Positions 21,068 to 32,122 of a stretch of DNA of 36,848 nucleotides are shown here, piece after piece. Within the stretch, counting starts at the first letter, position 1; each line of letters starts with the position of its first letter. The stretch spans positions 1 to 36,848 of the forward strand of contig JAAVTG010000230.1 of the NCBI GenBank assembly GCA_011947345.1, in the 5' to 3' direction. A model generated the notes under the pieces. It had not been told where the DNA came from. It made no database searches and saw only the letters and a list, made by a program, of their open reading frames with translations. Source of the stretch: Phytophthora quininea. Lineage: Eukaryota; Oomycota; Peronosporomycetes; Peronosporales; Peronosporaceae. A program made the translations under genes and the position numbers.

Positions 21068-22240
21068 TTAAAAGATTTGTACTCGTTCGAAATGGCCAAC
21101 GTGACCTGCTGTGCGTGTAGGGGGATTTCGTCGGTGCATCGCAATATCATCCAGCATTTGGAGGTAGTGCACTGCTTCCTCTTTCACCTTGTCCACAAAG
21201 ACCAATAGACTGGGATGCTGACCAAACTCAACTTTCACCCGGCTATTGTAGCTTTCTACCGGATTATTGGTTCTGTTCTGCATGTCGGTCTCATTGGTAA
21301 TGAACTAATTAACGTTCCGCGGTGTAGGAGGGAACATTTTCATCCAGATTCGGGTGAAATACTGCCAGAATGAAGTCCAAAGTCTAACGCTGCCGGTATT
21401 GTCAATTTGAAACATCACAAACGGGATCCCCTCTCGCTCAATTTCGGCTATCGGGATAACGGTTAAGGCGTCTAACACACCATTAGCCGTGGCTTGACAG
21501 AGTTGTTGAGCCGGCACGCGTAGGTCGATTAATTTTCGTCGGAGGGCCTGTTTCCAATGAAATAGGCAGGCGATTATCGGGGTGCGATCAAATTAATCTC
21601 GGACCGCGTTCATAAGAGCACTCTCAAAATCGCACGTTACGCTGCTTGGAGCCATTTTCATTTTGCCTAAGACCCGAACCCAGTGGAAGACGTGCCAATA
21701 GGTCCATTTGTCCTTGGCCTCGACGAGAACATACAGCACCGGAATGTAGACGTCAAAAGAAGAGTTATAGCCCATAATGATTATGGTTTGTAGGAACAAG
21801 TGTGGAGTAATCTGAAAAGTACCATCAACGAAGAGTGATACGCCGGGGTACAGAAGAAGGCGAATCAAATCGGGATGCCCCAATCCGATGTGCTTCCCGT
21901 TGTTGTCGTAGAAAAGGTTAAACTGCACGATCGACCGCGGATCGGTCTCAGAGACAGTGCAAACTTTCTCGCTTTCAATGTCCCGATAAACGTCCCCTCC
22001 GTTCGCCTGCTTGCGCGCGTACGTGATGAAATTGATTGCTTCGTCTCTGGACATGACGTTGACGGCCTGGTCGGGGTACTTGTATTGAAGTCGCCGCGAA
22101 ACCTTTTCCCACAGCCACCCCGGAATGATACAGGTTTCCCCGCCAGATCCTCGCCCGCGACAGATAGTAACCTCGGTCAGTTGTCGTGCAAATCGTGGGT
22201 GGATGGACCGAACACGCACTGAGTTAAGATACCTACGCGG
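21068..22240 (-). pseudogene. Mutator-like (MULE) transposase, catalytic and C-terminal part
   Basis: Reading leftward, SLFVDGTFQITPHLF followed by a YNSSFDVYIPVLYVLV-type segment is the MULE DDE core (VDGTF...). CDFESALMNAV carries the second acidic block. MQNRTNNPVESYNSRVK near 21270 is the typical MULE C-terminal motif. Stops and frame changes near 21590 and 21300 break the chain. The N-terminal FLYWCH finger lies at 23665-23980, separated by a pogo-like insertion. MULEs move by cut-and-paste and can carry host DNA. Confidence 0.8.
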
Positions 22241-22374
22241 GAAAGTGTCGGCCCTCGCGGAAGCGCGGTTAGAATGTAGTTGCTAAATGTAAACAGAATG
22301 ACAGGCTAGAAATGCACATTAAGTATGGCAGTGGAGTCCTACGCGCATGGCTCAACCCCCATTCGACAAGTAAC

Positions 22375-23590
22375 ATGCCATCGCATCCCAGCAAGAGCCA
22401 CCACAAAAACACCTACGTCCAGCTTACGTTCGGGCAGAATCTTGAGGTGTGTAAAGTTGCGAGAATGCGGCCTGGGGACATCCGTGGTCTTGCAATGTGG
22501 GCTACGCGCGCTTTTGACCTGCCCCGCCCCCGTCTCAATGGGCTCTCTACAACATTCTCCGGAATGAAGCCAGTCTACTTAAGATGCCCAAGACCATGCA
22601 TTCTCGGAAGGAAAAGCCCGACCCAGTCGTGGCTGAACTAGACCACCCACCGTGTGCTGAGTTTGACAAGATGGCAGCGGAAATCCACTCGTTGACTGAC
22701 TACGGTCTCATCTATCGCGCTAAGTTGTTTGTCGACGAGCTTTACAAGCACCTGCCCACCGACAAGCGACCTGGCTTCTCCAAAGGATGGGTCTCTCGCT
22801 TTAGAAACCGGCATGGGATTCGCTCCCGCAGGAAGCAGGGAGAGGCGGGTTCTGTTTCACTGCAAGCTATTCACGAGGGACGCGCTGAAATGTGCAAGCT
22901 TACGGATATGTATGCTCTAAAGGACATATATAATATGGATGAAACAAGTTTTCTCTACCGCGCAGTCTGCTCGCACACTTTCCAGGTCGCGCGACACCAC
23001 GAGCCACAAAGCGGACAAGACTCGAATGACAATGGCGGTGACGACCAACGCTGACGGAAGTGACAAGCTGAAGTTTCTCTTTATCGGAAAATCAAAGGAG
23101 CCGCGTGCCTTCAAGGGGCGCGATGTTCCTGCTGAGCTTGATGTAGAATACACCAACAGCAAAAAGCATGGATGAGCGGCCCCACTTTCCTCGACTGGCT
23201 GGACAGGCCGGATCGGCGTATGAAGCAAGAAGACCGGCACATTTTACTGCTAGTGGATAATGTAAGCTCTCATGTTCGGCCTACACTACCTCTCACTAAC
23301 GTGAGACTTGAATTTTGCCCAAGAATACGACCAGCGTTCAACAGCCTCTCGATCAAGGGATTATTGCATGCATCAAGAGCCGATTCAGCCGAATCAAGAT
23401 GGAGACGAGCATCGACAGATATATTGCAGGCCTGCCGCAAGAGAAGATTGCTATCGACATTGCAATGGGCTGCGCAGCCAAAGCATGGGATGGAGTTACG
23501 CCGGAAATCGTTAGGAACTGCTGGGTGCATGCAGGTGTCATTCCACGATCGACGTACGCAATGACAATGCGCCGTTTCTTGTGCAATTAA
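22375..23590 (+). pseudogene. Pogo/CENP-B-type DDE transposase 2, inserted in the MULE
   Basis: ATG 22375; stop 23588-23590. In order: an N-terminal helix-turn-helix region (QLTFGQNLEVCKVARMRPG) and a second, CENP-B-type one (FSKGWVSRFRNRHGIRSRR). The DDE catalytic domain follows, with Asp residues in IYNMDETSF, LLLVDNVSSH and QPLDQGI. The end is EIVRNCWVHAGVIP. The frame breaks near 22530, 22975, 23172 and 23310. It lies on the opposite strand to the MULE and separates the MULE's finger from its catalytic part. Terminal repeats were not located with confidence. It is unrelated in detail to pogo-like element 1, so it is a different lineage. Confidence 0.8.
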
Positions 23591-23664
23591 ATTTTCAGTA
23601 TATCAGTACATTTCGTCAGTGTCGCGTTCGTCGGTCACCCGTCCGATCTGATCGATTCGCTGTT

Positions 23665-23980
23665 TTAATTGGTCCCACCTTCGAGGATCTGGCGGGGAAA
23701 TGTAGTGAGCGAATTAATCGCCTCCTCCTCCAGGATTTCCCGCATGTCTTCAGTGCAATCACGCACAGTCGTAGCCGAGGCGGATGCGCACGAGTGCTGG
23801 CCTGTCTCGCGGACTGTGGCTTCTTTGACTTCGACATGCTTCACTATCAGCTTTCCTTTGCATTTTGTCGACCGAAACGTTGAACACTGAGAATACTCCG
23901 TGTAGTTGTGCTCATCTTTTGTGCGTTTGATGTTCTGCAAGTATTTGAAGCCGTTGTAGAATATCGTTGACGAGGATGCA
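23665..23980 (-). pseudogene. FLYWCH-type zinc finger, N-terminal part of the MULE transposase
   Basis: The frame reads FYNGFKYLQNIKRTK, then CSTFRSTKCKGKLIV and RETGQHSC. This is the spacing of a FLYWCH finger (Cys, Cys, then His-x-Cys), which is often the N-terminal DNA-binding part of MULE transposases. EDMREILEEEAINSLTTFP follows, and then pogo-like element 2 interrupts. It is placed with the catalytic part at 21068-22240 by strand and order. Confidence 0.7.
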
Positions 23981-23989
23981 GTTGTAGGT

Positions 23990-24210
23990 AACTTGGGTAG
24001 AGCTTTTAGTTAGTATTGAAAAGTGATTGTTGCGCCTTTGAGGCATTGTAGGAGGGAGTCAGTTAGACAAAAATCAAGTGCAGTAGTCAGATGTGCAAAA
24101 ACCAAGTCAATCACTCAAGCTCAAAAGTCTAGCTAGTCCAGATACAGGCGAAAGTCAATAAACGCCCAGTGTTTTGAGCTCCTTGAATTTCCTCTCAACA
24201 GCCTCACGTA
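23990..24210 (-). pseudogene. PIF/Harbinger-like DDE_4 transposase, 3' fragment
   Basis: Right after the hAT target duplication (24203-24210), the minus strand reads EAVERKFKELKTL and then, one frame over, WAFIDFRLYL. This matches the region after the SSVRE motif of oomycete Harbinger-type transposases. It joins in frame with the fragment ending at 29510 when the hAT element is removed. Downstream similarity fades into stops. The bounds on the left are approximate. Confidence 0.65.
24203..24210. repeat. Left 8-bp target duplication of the hAT element
   Basis: CTCACGTA, identical to 29510-29517. Eight bases is the hallmark length for hAT insertions. Confidence 0.9.
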
Positions 24211-24330
24211 CAGGGTTTCATAGTAGAGCGATTTTAAGACCATAGTCATACAACTATTAACTACTGTCGTGGATCGCAAGACTACGCTGCTGTATAGCTG
24301 CTGTTCGGCCCGATGGTAGTAGAAGTAGCC

Positions 24331-27300
24331 CTACTGTAGTACTACAGCAATACTGCTTTCGATCTCATAGCGGTTAGCACGAAGTAAAAGCTGTTTCTCA
24401 GCGCGCTCGTTGTCTGTCCGTGTTCGCGAGTCAGACATCACAATGCCAGCAGTAGAGAAGACTCTCTCTTGGAAAGCGGTCGAGGATACTTTGGCCAACC
24501 AGACTCTCGCCAAGGTCGAAATCAGCGGAAATTGCGGTTCTCCCACCTCTCAGAACCAACGCAGAATGTCAACTTTGCTAAGCTTAGGCAAATTCCAAAC
24601 CAGTGTGTCGGATTGCTTCGAGCACATTGTTTTAGAAAAAGCATCTCGGTCTGCCTTTGGGTCCTGTGATACAACCACGTCAATCCACTCCGCTTGGAAC
24701 GACATCCATCGTTTGAACTTCGCATTGGCTTCCGCTCTCAGCTCACACTCTCGAAACCGGTTTTAGCTTTTGTGGGGACCGGCGCACCAAAGAATACGGA
24801 TGCGTGCACCGGGGACTTTCTGGTTGATTGTTTTGACGTTGTTGGAAGGAGGGAGGGGTTGATATGGGGTTCTCTGGTAGGCATTGCTCTTGGTCATATC
24901 CTCGAAGTCGCATGTGCTCGGAGATGATTACAGACTTAGTTTGCATGATAAGCTTCTCGCGAATCTTAATCGCACAGCCAACACCATCGATGATCGTTGA
25001 AGCGCAATTTTGGTTCTAGGGTCGAGAAGGAGAGCAACAGCCTCATGGATAGATGATATGGGAAAGCGCTCGCGTATCTGGCCAAGACACCGGGTGGAGA
25101 CATGTTTTTGCAGGTTCGCTAAGGTCCTTCACACAAACCCCTCTCGCTCATGTAGTTCATCTAGATTTGATTCGTCACTGGAAGGCCGCATGACTAAACA
25201 TCGAAATGACTTGCTCCTCAACTGCTTCTCCGCCATTGTACAGTACAGCATCATGTACGAAGCTAGAAGCGTCTCGGATTGTACTTGATTCAGCGCGAGA
25301 TCAGCTAAATGCTGTGTAATGCCTTCCGTCTCACGGGTGAGGATCCATTCGCTGTCAGATATGTTTGAAAATGGGTCCGACCCTCCTCCTTCCATGAAGT
25401 ACAGCTTCAATGCTGTGTAATTCATGATAGAACGCCGCATCAACCGGCAAGTGGATGCAACACGTACGTCTACGTCGAGTATTGGCGCGATCCGGGGTAG
25501 ATTGTGGGCTTTTGGATTTTCTCTAGCTTGCTAACTCGCTGATGTGTAAAGAAATAGTTGTTCAAAGGCCTGAGTTTTCGCACAACAATCAGTCCTTCAG
25601 GAATAGCTCCACCAGTAGTAACGATTTGCCGCTCGCCAATGATGACCGTCCCCTCATCGTCTGATTTTGTTGATGTCTGTGTCTTCACGTTGTCCTTCAT
25701 TCCGATACCGTAACCAATGCACAGGTTAAGTACGTGCATTCGACAATCCTCCTGTTCAGTGTCGTCGAAGTAGTTCGCGACAGCTCGAGCACTAGCAGTC
25801 GTATCGGACATTGTCCAACGTGCCAAGTCGTTGATATCGACGCCGTACTTATTGATGTGACGGAATTGCCGTCAGCGACAACATGTTGCAGACGACAACC
25901 CCGTCAATACGTTTTGAGACTATCCAGATTATGCTGGATAGCTGGCTATCTTTATGGTAGTAAACATACATACATAAAGCGTTCCTATTGGTCGAGGGCT
26001 TCAAGTTCAAGATTACACCTTCTAGGTGTCTCAAGAACGTTCCATAATCTTTACTCTGATTGGCTCTTAAATTCTACGGATTTGAAAGAATCCAGTTATT
26101 GATGGATTTTGATTATGGGACGCACCAAGAAGATTCAAGATTCGAGCTACGTTTCCAATTAGGAGCTGTTCATTGGCAGATCTAGGATTTCATATGGACT
26201 TAGAGAATTGATAGGCTTTAGGATGGGAACTGGATTTCCCTTTGCGTTTCTCCAACGCGCGCTAGCACGATAAACGTGCCTGATCAATCTCACTTCTCAA
26301 TTCTATTTCCAGGGCCAAGGCGCCTCCTCCAGCTGCGCCACCGCCAGTCTCCGCCGTTCGCCGTCTCCGCCAATTCGTCGCCGCCGCCGTCTCGCCCCAA
26401 CGCTCCTCGCCCGCGCTACGTGTTACAATTGATCAATGTAGCAGTTTTCAATCAAAGGGAAACTTCACGGCTGCTGTGTCCGTCGTTCTTCACAGCCGCT
26501 AGTAGGGCAATGTGCCGAAATCTCCAGGTGTGATCGATAAACGCAACCGATGCACCTATCACTCCAGTGCGCTTGTTGCATGTCCAGGCGTCGTGTATTA
26601 GCGTAAGGAATTCCATACCCCGCAACTTTTGGTGCTCGAAGGCTAGAAGCTTGAATCGTCCGTCAATTATGTCATTGTACGTGTCTCTCGCCAGTAGTTT
26701 TTGCTGAGGGTTACCACTGACAATACGAACCATGGTCTCAAACGCAGTTGTTGTCATGAGATTGTATGGCAACCCATCATCAGTCAGCCACTCTGCTAAC
26801 GCTGTTCGGACCAGCTTTCCCGAAGGACGGTAATATTTGTCAAGTTTCTTTTGTTTCTTCTTCAACGGCTGCATAGCTTCAGTATCGGTAGGTGGTCGGC
26901 TAGACATAGCCTTAGATGACAGGCTCTCTCCAATAGAGTCGTCTGCACCGCCAGTATCTACCTGACGCTTGTGTAAATGTTGGGCAAGCTCTTAATGGCT
27001 ACGAGCAATTGTTGCTGCAGCTTGATCTGTCGCTGCACTTAGAGCCGCTATCGCAAGAGGATTATCCGGATGACACCGACGCAAGTGCAAAATGACGTTG
27101 GATCCATTTGACCCTTTGCATAGACCACGCTTTCAAGCGTTATCACATCTGTGCCCGCGCTTAGATACTTCTCCAACGCACAGAAGGCAGAGATGAGTAC
27201 CAAGAGTCTTGCCGTGTTGTACAGCCTTCTCCAACACGTAGACGAACTCCCACATCTTGTGCCTACCTGAAGTGTACTTGTAGTACTTCACTTCAGCGGG

Positions 27301-27660
27301 TACAATGCTGCTGCATACTGAGAGAAGTTGCTGGAGATCATTGGGGTCAGTGGCCGATGAGGTTTTTCCTGACGAAGTACTGCTGGTGTTGGTAGGATGT
27401 TGATGACTACAAGCGGCGTTGGTACCTGTTGACTCACTAGGAATTCCATGGCCGGACGAACTGGTGCTATGATCTTCACCACTATCAGAATGAGTTAATC
27501 CAGTGGGAGATTTAATCACATCAGCGCATTGTTGACTGCAGACCCTCGCTTCTTCACAAATTTCGTTGCTGCAAATGTTGTGAACTCCACGCCCGCAGAC
27601 CGAGCACGGCTCCACCTCCAAATCACTTCCCAACTTACAGTCCTTTGCTTTGCAGCTCAT
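24331..27660 (-). pseudogene. hAT transposase with BED finger, degenerate
   Basis: ATG 27660 starts MSCKAKDCKLGSD with a Cys-rich segment (CSVCGRGVH). A BED-type zinc finger follows: CLLC near 27170 and, after a one-base break near 27130, NVILHLRRCHP near 27080. The next parts are a core segment (26907-26452), GMEFLTLIHDAWTCN, and a middle segment (25826-25129). The C-terminal dimerisation block at 24546-24331 reads FPLISTLARVWLAKVSSTAF and RVFSTAG. Stops and shifts near 27000, 26450 and 25470 break it. The family's C-terminal block mediates dimerisation; this copy is inactive as given. Confidence 0.8.
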
Positions 27661-27890
27661 CTCTGACGGCCACAGCGTGAAACTTGTTGTCGCCGACCCG
27701 AGATGTACCGGAATGAGGCTTGGAGAGAGCTATGTTGAGCGATAAGATCTCATGACTTGTGAAGATCGAAGGTCTAAAAGTAGTAGTTCGATGTAGTGCA
27801 AATTTAGCTACATGATGGATAGGAGCAGTGCTGCATGAATATATGACTGCATCGGAATCTGAGGGTGTAGTGTAGCTGTAGCTACTACTA

Positions 27891-29451
27891 CAGTCCGCGC
27901 CAGGTTTATATGACCACCCACATTTTAGGGCGCCGCTCCGTCAATTTTGGGAGTTGAGCGGCGCCTTTTAGATATGTTGTTTGTGTCGTAAAAGCGCGTT
28001 TGAGAGTTGTTTTAACACAAAAATATCCCACTTTAAGACAGGGTTAGTATACAAGTGACCATATTTGCCGGTGCGCCCATTATTAAGACCGGCCTGACCC
28101 AATACAAAAAGCAAGATAAGCAGTTAAAATGGCTACACTAGGCCTGACCACTAATTGCTGCGCTCCCCACTGCTGTTGCGCTCTCCCCTCACTGTGCTAT
28201 TCACTACAATGGGGAGGGGAACAGCATTATCTGACGAAGGGAAGGGCAGAGTCAAGGGATTGTACGAGTCGGGCTTCAGCGAGCGTGAGATTGAGCGCCG
28301 TGTGGGTCGGGCACGTGGGGCTGTACACCGGGTGCTGTTTGGAGTCGACAAAGAGCGAAAAAGCCGTGTCCAGCTGCCGCGCTGACTGAGCGGCAGACAC
28401 GCTTGCTGTTGCGGCCAGCGGCCAAGGGTGACTTCTCTGCTCGACAGCTCAAGAGCGAGCTTAGCCTGTCGGCATCGGCGCGCACAATTCAGCGCGTGCT
28501 TGTCGATGTCGACTGGCTAATTTACACAAAATGGACAATACTTTGCCGCTCTCAGCGGAGGACAAGGTCGCGCGGGAGGAGTGGGCGTGGGCAAGGATAT
28601 TCAACACGGATAGCTGCGGGCCCTGGGACTCCATCATCTTCTCTGACGAAAAGAAGTGGAATTTCGATGGGCCCGACGGCTTCCAGACCTACTGGCGGGA
28701 CATCCGCCGGCCACCTCGGCAGACAAAGCGTCGCCAGGCAGGTGGCGGGTCAGTAATGGTGTGGGCGGGCCTCAGCGCTGCCGGCAAGACAAAGCTTGCG
28801 GTGCTGCATGGCAAGCAGAACTCGGATGACTACGTGTACACCATGTCCAAGTATCTGCTGCCATTCGCCCACCTGCACTATGGCCCTGATTTCGTCTACC
28901 AACAGGACGGAGCGTCCATTCACAGGTCCGAGAGGACAACAGAGTTCCTGAAAGAGCAGGGCGTGCGTGTGCTGCCTTGGGTTGCGAGATCCCCAGATTT
29001 AAATCCGATCAAAAAATTGTGGTCAATTATGAGTCGACATGTTTACGCTAACGGACGACAGTTCAGCAGCGTCGCAAAGCTAACAGCAGCTCTTTTAGTG
29101 CTTGGGATGCGATTGAGCATTCAACACTGCTAGCGCTGATCGAGTCCATGCCGCGCCGATGCAAGAAAGTCATTAAGAAACGTGGAGACAAAATAGACTA
29201 TTAGTGTAGCCATTTTAACTGCTTATCTTGCTTTTTGTATTGGGTCAGGCCGGTCTTAATAATGGGCGCACCGGCAAATATGGTCACTTGTATACTAACC
29301 CTGTCTTAAAGTGGGATATTTTTGTGTTAAAACAACTCTCAAACGCGCTTTTACGACACAAACAACATATCTAAAAGGCGCCGCTCAACTCCCAAAATTG
29401 ACGGAGCGGCGCCCTAAAATGTGGGTGGTCATATAAACCTGGCGCGGACTG
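27891..29451 (+). mobile_element. Tc1/mariner-like transposon with 250-bp terminal repeats
   Basis: Inverted terminal repeats 27891-28140 and 29202-29451 appear identical along their 250 bases (starting cagtccgcgcc). Inside each is a hairpin, ggcgccgctc...gagcggcgcc (27928-27966 on the left). The element is 1,561 bp with one transposase frame on the plus strand, inserted in the 5' part of the hAT element. The perfect repeats suggest a recent insertion. Confidence 0.95.
28209..29204 (+). pseudogene. Tc1-like DDE transposase, frameshifted, third catalytic residue changed
   Basis: ATG 28209 reads MGRGTALSDEGKGRVKGLYE, the first helix-turn-helix. The second helix-turn-helix is at 28400-28510 (LSLSASARTIQRVL). 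The catalytic core has the first Asp in IIFSDEKKWNFDG and the second in YQQDGASIHRS. The third position, 34 residues later, is Lys in SPDLNPIKKLW where active relatives have Glu (PIENLW). The frame breaks near 28383, 28530 and 29070. The frame ends KRGDKIDY with TAG 29202-29204, which is also the first three bases of the right terminal repeat. The copy is dead but could be moved by an active relative through its intact ends. Confidence 0.88.
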
Positions 29452-29509
29452 TAGTAGTAGCCTTTTTGTAGCTGTTCCGTACCTACTTTCGAATTACTAT
29501 GAACCCCTG

Positions 29510-29517
29510 CTCACGTA
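29510..29517. repeat. Right 8-bp target duplication of the hAT element
   Basis: CTCACGTA, identical to 24203-24210. Confidence 0.9.
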
Positions 29518-29939
29518 CCGAGCTCATTTTCTCGTTGAACAGCTTCTCACAACGTGATTGGTCCGCCATCTTGAAGCCCGAGATATTAAATTTGCGTTCA
29601 CCGTACGCTGGGTCCTCGTAGATAGCGTAGCCATCGAAAATCTCTCTATGAGCAGTCATGTACTCGAGAAGCTTGCTTTCGTACAGCATGGTACTGTCGT
29701 GAGGCAGCAGCGTAGAGATGAATTCGTCCACAAACTCGGGGATCTCGAAACGACGGCAGAGTTCCATCACGCCGCTCTCATCAAAACAAAACAGCATCCG
29801 TGTTGGACTGCTCCAATACACAAAACCGCGCGTCTGGTTTGATTGATCACTCCGGCTGCAGGGAGTTGAGCAGCAGCACGCTCTGGATGGCTTCTTCGTT
29901 GGCGTCCTGGTAAAGGAGCAGGAGGAGTAGCTCCTCCAT
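29510..29939 (-). pseudogene. PIF/Harbinger-like DDE_4 transposase, 5' fragment with internal deletion
   Basis: ATG 29939 begins MEELLLLLLYQDANEEAIQS and reaches a stop after SLQPE. One frame over it continues RGFVYWSSPTRMLF, CRRFEIPEFVDEF, then HDSTMLYESKLLEYM, GYAIYEDPAYGERKF and MSSVRE at the hAT junction. The order matches oomycete DDE_4 (Harbinger) proteins, but the segment with the first catalytic Asp, expected between FISTLLP and HDSTML, is missing. This is thus a shortened, non-autonomous copy split by the hAT element, with its 3' piece at 23990-24210. Confidence 0.7.
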
Positions 29940-31363
29940 TGAGTTGCTTCTGCTGGCCAGTGTCACAATTTATGCAGTGATATGGGACCACTTGCAGAGA
30001 AAGTATGAGGTCGCTATGTCGCTTTTGACTGGAGGTCTGCAGGAGTCTCTCACGACGGGATAGATGTCAATCGGCGGGAACTCTCGGCGTACTGCGGACC
30101 AAGCAGTTGTGTGTGTTGAAAGGTTGATTCAAGAATGAAAAGAAAAATGAAAGCTAGCTATCCTTGCAACCTCTTGCGCTTCGCTACCGCCTTCTTCAAC
30201 GTCGCCATTCCAACAAACTGTTGTTGGTTTTATTGAGACTGGCAAGTTGACCATCTTGACACGACTCCTAGGCTGTTGCAGGTTGAGTTGCAAACACTTC
30301 CACTTCAACTCGTGACAGCGAGGCAATGTTTTGTTGGGAAAGAAAGTGTATAGCTTGGCGATGCAGAAGGTTCGAGCCTCGACAAATCACACTACTCCAC
30401 TCCACAGCAAGTTCAGTGGACAAAACACCAGCATCCACAGACGCACCAGTAGTCGCAGTAATATGTACGGCAAACAACGGGCGTCGGGGACATCGCTGAC
30501 TTAATATCCGCGGCAGTGTAGCACCGAGAGCCACTCAGCATGCATCGTCCCACTCACGTCGATGCACGCACTCTTCTCTTCCATACAGGATCACATTAGT
30601 GAGGGAGTCTCCTCCGATGGTGTCATGGCCTCTTATAGCGCAGGGCTTGGCATCGGTGGAGTCCGTCACAGGAGTCGCAGTTGCAGCGGAGGAAGTAACG
30701 TCGAGCGCGCATCTTCGGAACTCTGCGGCTGCAGGAAAAATTTGCTGTGATCATTGTTCCCCATGGATAAACCACATAAGTTATCTAATTTCATTCCGAA
30801 TTTGTTTGCTCGACAAATGTTCGACACTGACAATAATCATTCTTCATGTGCAGGATTCTTTTCGATCAATTTGAAGGACATTTTGCAGGATATTTTTCTG
30901 AATGCAGGACTTTTTCCGTATGCATTAATCTAGCTATTTTGCACTTTGTGTGAGTTGCTCCAGCGCAATTGTTGTCGGCAATAATGTGGCGAGAGATCCA
31001 TTGGGGAATTCGAGAAGCAAGCAGTTCGCCGCGGAAATGTTTGCCTCTTCCTTTCCTGATCGAGAGATTATCACGGCAATTGTTAACTCTTTCGCGAAAT
31101 GTCCAGTTGTATGATGTTGCTGACAGTGCACGAAAGGAAAAACCATTTGCACGAAAGCTTCAACAGCTACAGGTATTCAAGTAGGTTTTGCTGCCAAAAC
31201 TTCGTGTTGAGCTTTGATCAAAACGGTGATCCTTGGATGGGAAGCGCCAAACCTTTTCGTGTGAAATGCATTTTCAACTAGGAGTCAAGCACACTGCCAA
31301 TCTTCAGTCTCAACGTACAGCTCCCATTGAATTTGATAACACGAAGTACAGCCATATGACAGT
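29940..31363. other. Spacer right part, no recognised gene
   Basis: 1.4 kb between the Harbinger fragment and the right arm. A minus frame at 30268-30534 and others are open without known motifs. The candidate MULE end motif is at 30903-30926. Nothing else is supportable. Confidence 0.5.
30903..30926 (-). repeat. Candidate right terminal-repeat motif of the Mutator-like element
   Basis: Reverse complement AATGCATACGGAAAAAGTCC then TGCA, matching 20889-20913 at about 80%. A second related copy of the motif lies just inside at about 30872-30905. No clear 9-bp target duplication was found. Confidence 0.35.
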
Positions 31364-31433
31364 AAAAATGATGACAAAGGATACTAGTGTACATTTCAAT
31401 TTCGCGTTATCATACGCCAGTCCCCCAGTGCGT

Positions 31434-32122
31434 TCACGGCGAGTAGGTAATAGCAGTAGGGACCACAGCCACCCTCGCCCTCTTAGGCTGGTGCTTGCTG
31501 CATAAGTTGTGCTTACTCTGCGACGCCGGACGCCTGCAGCCTTCGAACGCGCAGCGCTTGCCGCCGCCGTGCGTCCAGCACAGCCCCTTGGAGATCGTCG
31601 TCTTCTGACACCCGCTCACCGAGCACTTGGAGCCGCCGCCGTGCGACCAGCACAGACCGCGGGACTTGGCGCCGCGCGTGCAGCCCTCCACCGTGCACAT
31701 GGTCTGGCCGCCGTGCTTCCAGCAGAGACCGCGGTGCTTGGCGCTGGCGGTGCAGCCGGGCATGGAGCACGCCTTGCCGCCGCCGTGGCGGAAGCAGAGC
31801 CCGCGGTCGATGGTGTAGTTGGAGCAGCCCTCGACGCAGCAAGAACGGGCCGCGCGCTTCTCCTCGGGGGTCATTTTGCGCCTGCGTTTGCGCTCCTTGT
31901 TCACGGGGTGCTGCGTCGGTGCCGCCTTAGCCTCGCTTCGGATGGCTCCCGGCGGCGTCAACGGCTGGCTGTCGTACAGGATGAAGGACAGCGAGAACTT
32001 GGGCGACCGCGGCGCCGGGTGGAACACCGTCGGGCTCGCGAACCGATCGCCCACGGGGCTGGCTCGAGGTGCCAGCGCGAAGCCCGCGAAGGCCCGCAGC
32101 GGGGGAGTGCGATGCTGCTCAT
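31434..32122 (-). CDS. Five-unit zinc-repeat protein, right arm minus copy, early frameshift
   Basis: Mirror of 17409-18097 and, over the long open frame 31434-32384, identical in predicted sequence to it. ATG is at 32122. The same five-base G/C run (32101-32105) shifts the frame after MSSIALP. The zinc units, basic stretch and FSLSFILYD motif are all present in the long frame. It ends GVAVVPTAITYSP-type at 31434 (with small differences in spelling as ARVAVVPTAITYSP). It pairs divergently with the gene at 34212. The Inr+FPR-like site is at 32165-32179. Confidence 0.75.

Larger units (their letters stand above)
27889..29453. repeat. TA target duplication around the Tc1-like element
   Basis: TA at 27889-27890 and TA at 29452-29453 flank the element. 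The rejoined site reads GCTACTAC-TA-GTAGTAGC, a perfect 18-bp palindrome centred on the target TA. Confidence 0.9.
24211..29509 (-). mobile_element. hAT transposon with inner Tc1-like insertion
   Basis: The ends are CAGGGTTTCATAGTA (24211-24225) and its inverted counterpart TACTATGAACCCCTG (29495-29509), 15 bp with one mismatch; CAGGG is typical of hAT termini. A perfect 8-bp target duplication flanks it. Without the Tc1-like element at 27891-29451 it would be about 3.7 kb. The transposase is on the minus strand and degenerate. Confidence 0.92.
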
